Assembly: GCA_002914845.1 (NCBI GenBank)
Contig: JXTC01000383.1
Coordinates: 6,233 to 70,232 of the forward strand
Length of the DNA: 64,000 nucleotides
Direction of reading: 5' to 3'
Source: Trema orientale
Lineage: Eukaryota; Streptophyta; Magnoliopsida; Rosales; Cannabaceae
Both the position numbers and the translations under genes were made by a program. Each line of letters starts with the position of its first letter. Within the stretch, counting starts at the first letter, position 1. Shown in pieces: positions 11,983 to 23,322 of the stretch. The notes below the pieces were generated by a model, which was given only the letters and a program-made list of their open reading frames with translations, ran no database searches and had not been told where the DNA came from.

Positions 11983-14900
11983 ATGGCGCTCTCGTCAACA
12001 CTTTGGCGCCTAAATCTCCTCCCAAAACCTTCATTAACGGCTCTCAGTCTGAGTCTCAGAGCATGGAAACCCCTCTTGCCCAGCCGGAGCTTCAAATTCT
12101 CAACCACTTTTTCTTCACTCAATTCCTTCTCGGCTCGCTGCTCAAGCTCAACGTCGACAAATCCCACCTACCCAGCTCTCCACAATCGAATTATGAGGCC
12201 CCAAGAGCAAGACGATCTTGTTGTTCTGGGCATTGAAACCAGCTGCGACGACACCGCTGCCGCTGTCGTAAGCTCTACTGCTTTCTGCTTCTTTTATATT
12301 GTCGTTTCTGCAATGGCCTAATGGTGGGTTTTCCTCATTTTCGTGTATATTTGCTTTCTGGGTTTTGGTTGTTTTACTTCTTCTGAATACAGGTCAGAAG
12401 CAACGGAGAAATTCTCAGTCAAGTCATCTCTTCTCAGGTACATATATATATGTGTGTGTGTGTTGTTGTTGTTGTTGTTTTTGTGGAAGACACAACCTTT
12501 AATTAGAAGCGTTTGAGGAGTCATGGGTAAAAATGTGAAAGGCCTAGTGGGTAGCTTAGCTTGAGTTGATTGTACCAGCTACATGGGAAACTTTCCCACC
12601 TCGTGTAGTGAAAGCGTTATCTGAATTTAATCATTGGATACATATCAAGGCAGATTTGCTTGCTCAATATGGCGGTGTTGCTCCGAAAATGGCTGAAGAA
12701 GCACACTTGCAAGTGATTGATCAGGTACAGTAAGTATATTGGCAAGTGCTACTTAAATTACATCGTGATAATCCATGTTTGTTAGTTAAGGCAATTTGTG
12801 ATACTTATAAGTTAATAGTTTGCCACGAGCTTGTATTTTTAGTATCTGTTTTTGAAACTTGCTAAGTCATTCGCTATGTAGCTTTCTATGAGTCGGTTTA
12901 AATGTGGAATATTTAGCTTCTTAGGTGTAGTTTGTATGCTATCTTTGCCAGTTAAAGAGTCCTGGTGCTATCTTTGACATATTTGTGGTTGTTAATACCA
13001 GGTTGTGCAAGAAGCACTAGACAAAGCTAACTTATCTGCCAGAGATCTATCGGCAGTTGCTGTTACTATTGGTCCTGGTTTAAGCCTTTGTCTTAGGGGT
13101 AATTTGACTGACATATAGCATTTTATTTTCTCTCTTTCTGCAACTTTCAATGGAAGTTATAATATACCCTAAAGAATGTTGCTAAGGAGTTTCTTAAAGG
13201 GGTACTTTCACAAAATTACGATGCAGTTGGTGTGCAGAAAGCTCGTCAAGTTGCTGGTAGCTATAATCTACCAATCATTGGTATTCATCACATGGAGGCT
13301 CATGCTTTAGTAGCCAGGTACGGGGTTAACTAATGGTGCCTTTGGGAATAGATTAGTGTACATTTATTTGTTTATTTTTTTTTCGTGGGCTGTAAAGCGT
13401 TTTTCATGTACGGATATATGTTCTTATGCTTCCAAAAGGTTGTGATATGGGGTGCTTTCCTAACATTTACGTATTTCTTTCTCTCTCGTTCTAGATTAAC
13501 TGAGCGAGACTTGCAATTTCCTTTCATGGCGTTGCTTATTTCAGGTAAAAAATTAAAGTTCCATTGCAATAAAATTGCTTTACTTATTTTCTCCAATAGT
13601 AACTTCATTTAGTCAACACCCAAAACTCATGGAGGGTTGAGTGCTTTAGCAATGGTGCAAGTTTATAGTTATTTGAAAGCAATGACTAATGAAATCTTGG
13701 CCACGCTAGACATCATATATGATATACCCTGTCAAAGATAAGTTAGCTTCTTCATACCATCTTGGTTTCTGGAAAACTTGGATTTCGAATCTATTCTCCT
13801 TTTTTCGTTCCTTGCAAGGACACTTAATTTTTACTGGACTCATCAAAAACTATGGACTCAGTTTCAATTTCTACGTTTGTTAATGGTTTTGTAATTTTTT
13901 TCCCTTTACCATCCTTAGGTGGACACAATCTACTCATTCTTGCTCGTGATCTTGGTCATTACATACAACTTGGTACAACTATAGATGATGCAATTGGTGA
14001 GGCATATGACAAGACTGCGAAATGGCTTGGTCTTGATTTGAGGAGAAGTGGTGGGCCAGCTATAGAGGAGCTTGCTCGGGAAGGAGACGCAAAGGCGATC
14101 AAATTCTCTGTAAGTTCTTCTGTGACGCCATCTGACTGATTGTTCTGCTTCATAAAGTTGTGTAATTAAGTTTGTCTACTTGTTTTCTAGATTCCAATGA
14201 AACAACACAAAGATTGCAATTTCTCGTATGCTGGTCTGAAGACTCAAGTGAGGCTGGCAATTGAATCCAAAAATGTGTATGTAAATCTGCCTAAATTGCA
14301 TAATGGTTTTTTTTGGAAACTGATACTTAGTTTTGCATGTTTTAGTGATTCAATTCAAATCATTCCTCGCGAATTTCCTGAAACAGATACTGAGAAAGTG
14401 GATTAATCTAGTGGAAAGTATAGGATTAAGAGTTGAACAACAAAGACTTATTGATGCTTCCTACTGATTGGAATTAGTTGATAGTTTTAATCATGTGGTT
14501 ATATGCTGTGATTTAGGGTAGCTATTCTGTCTCTTATTTTCTTTTTGATGGTATTATTTTTCGTGCAGGAATGCTGCAATTCCCATTTCTTCTGCAAGTA
14601 GCAAAGATAGAAGTTCTAGAGCTGATATCGCTGCCTCTTTTCAGGTTGCTATGCGCATGTTTATGTTGTTCTCTTTCTCCAAGCTTTCCCGAATACTGTA
14701 TTCTTGTACTACTCACTTTTTCTCTTCTAATTGACATTGTTTTGTTGCAGCGAGTTGCTGTATTACATTTAGAGGAAAGATGTCAGCGAGCAATTGAATG
14801 GGCTTTAGAGATTGAACCTTCCATTAAACATTTGGTAATTTGATGTGCAGTTTTCCATTCCCACCCTCCTATCTCTTTTTCTTTTTTATTTTTTTATTTT

Positions 14901-16484
14901 TTATTTTATTTTAATGTTGGAATTTGAGAAATTTTATTTTCATTGTGTACTGCAGATTGATAAATGCATCTTTATATTCTACTCCTGCAGGTAGTTTCTG
15001 GGGGTGTTGCATCAAATCAGTATGTTCGGGCTCAGCTTGATCAGGTTGTCAAGAAAAACGACTTGCACCTGGTGTGCCCCCCTCCCAGCCTTTGTACCGA
15101 TAATGGTAATTTGTTTTATCTAATTTAGGCTTAGCTTGTGAATGTGATTGCTGCTAACCATCCCATTGAGAAAGGAAATAGGTTTTCAGTTTTATGGTAG
15201 TTTAGCTTCACAATCTCCTATTCTTCCTCATAGATCAACAGTAAGACCTGTTTATTCTATCCCAAATATTTTATTTGCTGTTCTTTTGCTCTGTTTTGTT
15301 CAACGGACAAATTGTATCTTTGCCCCCCAAACTATCGCCTATGCAGAGCTTTGTCCCCTAAATTACTTCTCTTTGCAAAAATATCTCCCGAACTATTAGA
15401 TTATGGAAAAATTGCTCCTTCTGTTATCTTCCAAAACGGAATGGTGATGTGCCTTCCTATTTAGGGTATTGAAGAGGGTTTTGTAACAAATTCTTTGCAA
15501 ATAGAAGAGAACAGTGCAGACAAAAGGTAACAGAAGGGGTTAGTTTTTAGCTTTAGTGAAGGTTGGGGGCTAGTCTTTTGGAGAAGAAGACTACAATGTG
15601 AGAGGAAAAATGGAAGAATTTAGTGCCTAATCTAAGGGTATATAGGTGAAAGTATTAAATATGATGATAAAAGTTTCAACTAATCTTGTTTTGGGGTGAT
15701 ATGTCATAATTTCATCTGAGCTATGGACGAAAGGTAATAGAAAGGAAATTTTTTACACAATCGAATAGTAAGGGGAATTCTTGCAAAGAGAAATAGTTTA
15801 GGGGGTAAAACTCTGTATAGGCGATAGTTCAGGGGTAGAGATGCAGTTTGTCCTTGTTCAACTTGAAGATGCAGTTTTTCCTTGTTCAACTTGAAACAAC
15901 TGAAGGCAGATTTTTGTCACATAGTCATGTATATTTTACATGCATATTTTGTACCCACCCATTCCTGTAGTCGCACCCAACCGGCCCACCTGTATATTAT
16001 ATGCTGTGTATTTGCTTATCATTCCCTCTCATAAAAAATCAATTCTTGATTTATCCGTGTGTAGGTGTAATGGTGGCTTGGACTGGTATTGAGCATTTCT
16101 GCATGGGAAGATTTGATCCACCACCACCTGCAGAAGAACCTGAAGATATTGTGGTTTGTTTGAATCTTCGTTTTACGTGTGACTTAATATATCTCAGTTC
16201 AGTCTTTTTTGTGTATTTGACTATTTTTTACTCTTCATTCTTTTCCGTCCTGAAGTAACCCAAGTCATGAGTTGATTAGATTATGACTCGTGGATCAACG
16301 GTACTTCACGAACATCTTATCCTGTACATGTTTTTCTTTTGTAAATCAGTATGATTTGCGGCCAAGGTGGCCACTTGGAGAGGAATATGCTGGGGGAAGA
16401 AGTGAAGCTCGCTCGTTGAAAACAGCCCGGATCCATCCATCTCTTACATCTCTCATTCAAGCATCTCTGCGACAACAGCCATAG
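11983..16484 (+). CDS. GCP1: Organellar tRNA N6-adenosine threonylcarbamoyltransferase (TsaD/Qri7/OSGEPL type)
   Basis: Transfers the threonylcarbamoyl group to A37 of ANN-decoding tRNAs (t6A), here in mitochondria. It belongs to the Kae1/TsaD family, once annotated as glycoprotease. Exons: 11983-12267, 12393-12437, 12650-12724, 13002-13098, 13227-13317, 13495-13544, 13919-14109, 14191-14276, 14569-14644, 14751-14834, 14991-15105, 16065-16153 and 16350-16484. The phases close to 472 aa, against about 480 for Arabidopsis GCP1. Residues 1-75 are rich in S, R and L with few acids, as in a mitochondrial presequence. The family core starts at [11 protein letters not shown]. The metal-binding HMEAH is at 189-193. 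Nucleotide-site motifs include [52 protein letters not shown] and [11 protein letters not shown]. Exon 8 must end at 14276 (donor GTATGT) to keep frame. Intron 11 holds a MITE. RAD51C follows 1.4 kb downstream. Confidence 0.93.
15305..15853. mobile_element. Mutator-like MITE in GCP1 intron 11
   Basis: Arms of about 130 bp are inverted copies: the left starts GGACAAATTGTATCTTTGCC and contains AACTATCGCCTATGCAGAG; the right contains CTCTGTATAGGCGATAGTT and ends GCAGTTTGTCC. The element is flanked by a perfect 9-bp duplication, TTGTTCAAC at 15296-15304 and 15854-15862. Just beyond the right end, the phrase GATGCAGTTTxTCCTTGTTC is repeated once, a small local duplication that includes the element tip. 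It lies between exons 11 and 12 and leaves both splice sites intact. Confidence 0.85.
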
Positions 16485-16919
16485 TCTGCAATGTCTCCTA
16501 AATGCCTAGCTGTTTCGGACTTCTCCAACTGGTGCCAATTTTTTCGTACAGAGATGATCCTAAATGTCTGAGGAATCGACCTCGGTCCGAACAGAAACAA
16601 TAGTGGAAAGTAGTTTGCAAGTACATTGCCAGTATATAGAATTTAGCAGCACTGCCGGAGCTATGTTTAAGAGGATTTTTTTGTTGCAAGCAAAATAGGC
16701 CATATTGATACAGATAATTGATAAAACAATGAAGACTCGAGGAAGGGAAAAGAGAGGAGGGAAAGAGAGAGAGAGAGAGAGGGGGGGGGGGGGGGGGTTT
16801 GTGGAATTCATTGCAAGGGAAGTTGATAAGTACTAGTCCTAACCAGAGTCCTCAATTCTATTTGTGGCCTAAATCAATTTTCTTTACCGCCATAATAAAC
16901 TAGTTTTAAAGAAAATCTA

Positions 16920-17035
16920 TTGTGGTCGCTGGGATAGACTAGCGGTAACCATCTTCTTTATATAGAAAGTCAGTCCTGAGTTCGAGTTTATACTCTCACA
17001 AAAGAAAAAAAACTATATATATATATATATATATC
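16920..17035 (+). repeat. Possible tRNA-derived SINE remnant
   Basis: GGTCGCTGGGATAGACTAGC gives a weak box A, and GAGTTCGAGTTTATAC gives a weak box B about 50 bases on, followed by an A-rich and (AT)n tail. The layout is that of a short SINE, but both boxes depart from consensus. Confidence 0.3.
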
Positions 17036-17123
17036 TGTGTGAGATGCCTATTATTTTGCACGAGAGACAACATGTTTTAGTTAACAACAAATGACATGCA
17101 GTTTATGCGACTTAAAAAAATAC

Positions 17124-17252
17124 GGCTTGTTTGGATGCATTTTGTTTTCTGGATTTTAAAAATGAAAAGAATCGTCGGATAAGAATTTGATTTAAAAGAT
17201 TTTTACTGTATCCAAGCAAAACGAAAAGAAAAGAAAAAGTATCCAAGCAACC
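17124..17252. mobile_element. Small MITE candidate
   Basis: GGCTTGTTTGGATGCATTTT at the left and the inverse of ATCCAAGCAACC at the right form short terminal inverted repeats; CTGTATCCAAGCAAAACG inside repeats the right end. No target-site duplication was resolved. The GTTTGGATGC style of terminus is common in plant MITEs. Confidence 0.4.
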
Positions 17253-17895
17253 TATCGACGTGTCCTTTTTGTTCTTTATGGTAGTATATTTTCACTTTTT
17301 CTCCCTAGACTAAGATTAGTTCGTGATCGCATTCGCATGTCTAGCTTGATTTTGAACCATACCCCACCTTCAATGTTTAGAGCTTTAATGTCCAAATCCC
17401 CATCCCCTTAATTTTTTTTTTTTTTAAAAGCAAAAAGTTCCAAGTTGACTCTAAGTGAATCTTGAGCTACATTTTTGTAGCAGGTTGATATCTGAATTTT
17501 CTGATGTCCAATTGTAGTCAAATTATATTTTCCTGTATCTGTCTTAATTTTCACGTACGAGTATTAGTTGGGGACAAAATTATGACAGCAAACATTATTT
17601 ACGGTCAAAACTCAAAACTGTGACATAAAACATGGTTCAAGAGTTAAATTGAAAAACCTCCTAAATAATCGTCTCTATGACATAAAAAATTAATGATATA
17701 TAGTAAAATAAAAAAAAAAGAAAAGAAAAAAAAGCCCCATGTCTTTGGATTTGAATTTAGGATTGGGCTTGGATTAATTGCGGCCGCCCCCGCCGAAACT
17801 TGCCTTGCCTCCTATTAATTTATAGTGTGGTATGAAATATGAAATGAAAGCGAGCTGTCTGATTCTGTGTGTATCTATCTGTAATGTATAGCTGG

Positions 17896-20800
17896 ATGGA
17901 GTTGGGAAGGTTGCGCATCTCAACGTCGCAGCGAGGCAAACTGATATCAGCAGGCTATTCTACTCTCTCATCCTTTTCTTCCCTCACTCCCTCCCACCTT
18001 GCTCGAGGTAAATCACTCTTCACTCTTCCCCCCGTACTCCTCATTTTCAATTGGACCCTCCCTCCCTTCCTCACCCACCAACTGTTCGACGTAATGACTC
18101 TTTCCCCCCCCACCTTCTTCTACTGCACCCACCCAATTATCCATGGCTATCTGCCACCTGAACTTATCTGGGTTTTCTTTCAATTCCCAAGAATTCCATA
18201 TCTGGGTTTCTTTCGTTTCACCAAGTCTTACCACTTATCACTAAATGAGCTACTACTCATGCCCATTTCTGGTCACTAGTTGTTTTTTTATTGTCGCGTT
18301 GGGCTTTCGCCTTTCTGGTCCCCGCTCCATCATTTACTGTTTTAATGCCTTTTCTTTTTTGTTAACCAAAAAAAAAAAAAAAAAAACAGAGTTAATGATT
18401 CCGGAGGAAGAAGCTGCTCAAATTCTCAAGGCTGCATCAGATAATAGTAGGTTAGACAACACTGATGGAGGGCAGGCTATTGTTAATGGTAATTGCTTTC
18501 TTTGATTTCTTGTGTGTTGAACAAGTATTATTGTTTGGCAAAATGTAGTGTTTAGAAAAGAGACTTATCTGAAATGTCAGGTCCTTTAATTTCTCTCTTT
18601 TATTGGTTTATGGTTCCTCGTCCAATTGGCCTGCGCGTGGAGTTTAGTATTGTCATGTCTTATAGGTAGTAGTCCCTTCTTGCATACTCTTGTTAAGTTA
18701 GATTCAGATGTAGAGTAATGTTATGGATACCAACTTTTGTATCTCATATCGCAAATGTTTTGGCATGATTTATTAGGTGGTGCAAAATTTTGGTACAAAA
18801 GAAAAGTTGATGTCCCCAGCATTACTGTTCAAATAATACTTAGATGATGTGCCTTTTAGTGTCTTCATTTGTCATATTTTCTTAGGGATGCTAGTTGCTT
18901 TACCAACAAGGAGAAGAGCTTTCATTAAAATTGGGATATTTAGATTTCCGCCACTGTCTTTTGCTGTTAGATAAACTGCATTTGATTCTATGCCATCAAT
19001 GCGTTGTCTTACTACGACTAAAACACTATTTATTTATTTATTTTTTTATAAGCAATAATGAAATCAATAAACACTAGAAAAATGAAAATTCGGTTGCCAC
19101 TTGGATTTTGGTGTACATCTTATGACATATGACTCGTAAACTAAGCTAAAGATTTTATGTACTGGCTTCCGCTCTGCAGGTGCACAGACTGCGTGGGAAA
19201 TGCTTCATGAGGAGCAATTATTTCCTCGCATCACTACTTCTTGTGCAGATTTGGATGACATCCTTGGTGGAGGAATTAACTGCAAAGAAGTAACTGAAAT
19301 TGGTTAGTTACTGTTGTCTGCTTTGTTTATGAGTATAGAAGTTTGCCCAAGTTTTGTTTCCATAAAGGGAGAATCTTTATTTGAAGTACTTCTGTCTCCT
19401 AAAACATTTTAGGTGGAGTACCTGGCATTGGCAAAACACAGATGGGGTATGGCTTTTTTTTTCCCCATTTAACTTCATATTTTCAGTCTATGTTAACTTT
19501 TCACTGTAGGGAGCTGAACACATACTTTGAATTATAGGATTCAAATTGCAGTTAACGTTCAAATTCCAGTGGGTTTAGGTGGTCTGGGAGGAAAGGCAGT
19601 GTATATAGGTCAAGTGTCATTGACTCTTTCCTTTTTGCTATGATTTCAAATTGCACTTCATGTTTTGAGTGTTATGCTTGCCTGATACTTTATAGATACG
19701 GAAGGCAGCTTTATGGTAGAGAGAGCTCTGCAAATAGCTGAAGCTTCGGTATCCGACATGTCAGAATACAATGATCTTCTACGTAAAAGTCATGCTTGCC
19801 AAGTCAGCACTAAGCCCATTGACATCTTGGAAAACATTTACTATTTCCGAATTTGCAGTTACACTGAGCAAATGGCTCTGATAAACTACTTAGAGAAGTT
19901 CATCTCAGAGCATAAAGATGTAGGTATTAGGCATCCTTGTTCCTTATAATGTGCCCGGGTTTATGTTTTCTCTTTCTGTTGGACAAATCCAAATCACACT
20001 TTTTTTGTTATTATATAATGCCTTGCTATCATATTCTTACCTTGAATTCATTCTCACTGCGCCATTATGTTAATCATCTTTAGTGGTACTAATTTTATTT
20101 CCACAAATTTTCCAGGTTAAGGTTGTAATTGTTGATAGTGTTACTTTCCATTTCCGCCAAGATTTTGAAGACTTAGCTCTCAGGACTCGATTACTTAGTG
20201 GGATGGCCCTAAAGTTGATGAACCTTGCAAAAACCTTTAACTTAGCGGTAAGCAAATGGAACAATACTACTTAAGATGCTCTTTCTAGTTTTAATATTTA
20301 TTACAAGCTGAATGCAATGAAATTGCCATTATTATTTCTAAAAATTAATTCTGCAATTTGTGATGGAAAGCAATGAAATTGTCATTATTATTTGGGTAAT
20401 TATCACTAAAATACCCTCTGTTTTGAAAAAATGTGAAAAAAAACCTTGTATTTTTGGAAATTCAAAATAAGTACCTTTTATTTAACGAAAATTATCACTA
20501 AAATACCCTCTATTTTGAAAAAGTGTGGAAAAAAACCCTTGTATTGTTAAAATTCAAAATAAATACCTTCTATTTTGAATTATCATATCATTTGATACCT
20601 TTGACTGGTCAAATGTTTCAAAAAAATTAGTAAAATTAACATTTTATTAAATATTATATTATCTTAGTAAATACATCACACTTGAAAATAAAGGGAGAGA
20701 AAATACACATAGTTTAAAATCTCTTAAAAAAAATCTTCTATCCATTATTGTGGCACAAATCTAGAAAAAGAAAAATTTAAAATTTTTGAAAATTTCTCAA

Positions 20801-21693
20801 ATAAAAGGTATTTATTTTGAATTTTTAATAATACAAGGGTTCTTTTTCACACTTTTTTAAAACAGATGGTATTTTAGTGATAATTTTCGTTAAATAGAAG
20901 ATACTTATTATGAATTTCCAAAAACATAAGGTTTTTTTTTCACATTTTTTCAAAACATTTGGTATTTTAGTGATAATTTCCTTTATTATTTCTAAAAATT
21001 AATTCTGCAAATTTGTAATGAAAGGGTTTCTTCTAGACTTAATACAGCTTGGCAAATCTTTCGAGCATATATCTCCAATCAATTTGGTTACTGTAGTTCC
21101 AGCAACCCAAGCATGATTGAGTGAGATTTTCTTCTAAGTTTTTGACTTGTCTTATATTTTCCTGTATCTGATTGTGGCCATACCTTACTTATGCTAAGTG
21201 ACAAAATTGAAACTCTCATGGTTATGACCTTGTTGTTTTCGGTCTGAGTACTCTTCTTGTCACTATACCTGGTTTTTATTCTAGTTTGTTTTCTTGATAT
21301 TCATCTCTTCTCTCTTTCAGCTTTCTTTCTTCTGTGGCAGGTTGTTATATTTAACCAAGTGACCACAAAGTATACAGAAGGTTCATTTCAGTTAGCTCTG
21401 GCACTCGGTAAATTCTGCTTTCAGCACCTACATCCCACGTGAGCTTGTAAATTGCATGGTTAACATTTTACTCGTTCCTCTTGTTTTATATATTTGTGGT
21501 TTGATCTGTGCTGTTAGGTGATAGCTGGTCACATTCTTGTACAAACCGTGTCATCTTGTACTGGAACGGTGATGAAAGACATGCATACATAGACAAGTCA
21601 CCCTCCCTACGGTCGGCCTCAGCACCGTTTTCCGTCACTGGCAAAGGGATCCGGAACTCTGCTTCAAACCACAAGCGAATCAAATTGATGTGA
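17896..21693 (+). CDS. RAD51C: DNA repair protein RAD51C (RAD51 paralogue)
   Basis: A RecA/RAD51-family ATPase used in homologous recombination and meiosis, acting with XRCC3 and with the RAD51B-RAD51D-XRCC2 complex. Exons: 17896-18007, 18390-18488, 19180-19302, 19413-19446, 19538-19608, 19696-19919, 20116-20247, 21341-21407 and 21518-21693. The phases close to 345 aa; known plant and animal proteins are about 345-376. The N-terminal part (about 1-75) is a small helical domain ([28 protein letters not shown]). The linker [15 protein letters not shown] leads to Walker A GVPGIGKT (113-120) and Walker B VVIVDS (224-229). IFNQVTTKY matches the conserved strand after the ATPase core, and [14 protein letters not shown] is the usual C-terminal block. 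The tail NHKRIKL may be a nuclear signal. In-frame ATGs at 17869 and 17884 would add up to nine residues; 17896 best fits the family. Intron 7 carries a MITE. Confidence 0.93.
20394..20982. mobile_element. Mutator-like MITE with doubled arms in RAD51C intron 7
   Basis: Starts GGGTAATTATCACTAAAATA; the inverse of its end is AGGAAATTATCACTAAAATA. It is flanked by a perfect 9-bp duplication, TTATTATTT at 20385-20393 and 20983-20991. Each arm holds two tandem copies of a roughly 95-bp block (ATCACTAAAATACCCTCT ... TCAAAATAAGTACCTTT), so the four blocks are arranged as two direct repeats facing two inverted ones. The host flank TTTCTAAAAATTAATTCTGC occurs on both sides (near 20333 and 20989), which points to a duplication of the intron sequence around the insertion. 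Confidence 0.85.
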
Positions 21694-23322
21694 GATGAAT
21701 ATGATATAAGACATAAATACCAATTTGCACGGAAGCAACTTTACGCATGTTGGCAATGTGGCTAATTTTGTTTATGGATGTTCTTTCATTTAGTCAGTGG
21801 GACATTCTATCTGAACTTAACTGGACTGCAATTTTTCCCCCGACTTGAACTTGAAGTGCTTTTAGTACACTCAAACTTTGATCTGATGCCCAAAGGCCCC
21901 AAACTCTCACCTTACTAGATGGCCATTTAAAGTGATTATGCTTCCGTTAGTGGTGTGTTACTCTAAGTTTATACTACTTCTGTTACTCTTGTCAGTGTTT
22001 TAGTTGCCAAGTTTGAGTCTCTTTTATCCTTCTTTTAAAATAGAAAAAAAAAAAAAAAAATCTTATGCATCGTATTCTTCTCCTCTTGGGTGATGTATCC
22101 AACTGTGTCGGCTCGTGTCCAAACGTGGAAACAGTACATTGTTATATTAAATAGGTTATGCATATGTCAAGAGTTCAAAACTGAACTGCTCGAGCTCGAG
22201 TGGGAATCTGGGTGACAGACAAGGCGGGGTTTTAGATTCTTGAAGTTTGAATGTCAAAGGGGCTTGATGTCTTTCTTCACCAACTTCTGCAGCCGCTTTA
22301 AACAAATCTTCAAATCAAAGCAAATTACTTGTTATTATTGACCACTCTTACCAAACTTTTGCATTTCTTGCGTGTTTTCCAACTACCCACTAAAACTGAT
22401 ATAAGGCCTAATCTTAATTTAATTCTTAATTAAGTGTCAAATTGGGGGTTGTTCAGACTTCAGATGGACGGTCTCATTTTTAATGTACATCTAGCATTCT
22501 TCCTTTGAGTACACAAATACACCAAAGATCCTTTTTATTTTTTATTTTTTTATTTTATGAGCCAAACATCATAAAGCTTGACTCAATTTAATAGTCAGTG
22601 TCGTGCACTACCAGCGTATCATAATTCATATTTCATAACTTTTACCCAATTCTTTTTCCCTCCTGTGATATCAGATATATTTATTTTAAAGGAACATATA
22701 AATTATAAATTCTTTTCTAATCTCCAGTCGCCAAAAGAGTTTAATTTGTTTTAATTAGTGAGGAACAGGAATTGTATGGACACACGAGTACAGCAGATTA
22801 TAACCTTTTACCGTCGCACATCGACGGCCCTCGGTGAAACCGAAGTCAATTTTAGTAAAAAGAAAAAAAAAAAAAAAGAAAAGAAAATTTGTTAGTAAAA
22901 AAGAAAAGCCCAAAACAAAAATTTGTTAGTTCAGTTTCACAGCTCGACGAAAATTATTGAAGATTTTTTTAAAAAAGAAAATAATATTCATAGAAAAAGA
23001 GCAAAGAAAAAGTGGAATTTATTTTCAAATACAGAAAAAGAGAAAAAAAGAAAAAGAAAAAAAAAAGGAAAATGAAAGGCAGAGCGTTTTTCTAATTCTA
23101 GCCTCAGTGAGTGGTTGAGATTGGCTCTTCATCGAATCCAACGGTCAAGGTTGCTCTCCACCTGTCCTCTTGTGTAGACGAGGAGCTCAAAATCTTCTTC
23201 TCTATCTATCTCACTCTCATTCTCAATTTGGCTGATAAAAACTAGAAAGAGGCTCTAAAACGGTCTCCACCAAAGCCTCTTTCTTCTTCTCTCAGTCTCC
23301 AAAGCTCACCAAACCCGCAACA
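21694..23322. other. Intergenic DNA between RAD51C and transketolase
   Basis: RAD51C 3' UTR on the left and transketolase promoter and leader on the right. The leader region (about 23150-23320) is pyrimidine-rich (CTTCTTCTCTATCTATC and similar), as is common before strongly expressed photosynthesis genes. A-rich runs lie at 22855-23070. No other gene seen. Confidence 0.4.

Larger units (their letters stand above)
16485..17895. other. Intergenic DNA between GCP1 and RAD51C
   Basis: Contains the GCP1 3' UTR, a (GA)n run followed by 17 or more Gs (about 16765-16797), a possible tRNA-derived SINE (16920-17035), a small MITE candidate (17124-17252), and the RAD51C promoter, including a short GC-rich patch near 17785 (GCGGCCGCCCCCGCCG). 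Confidence 0.4.

Noticed and set aside
17869-17895. Earlier ATGs for RAD51C (17869 and 17884)
   Set aside because: In frame, but they add residues not typical of the family; MELGRLRIS fits the usual start.
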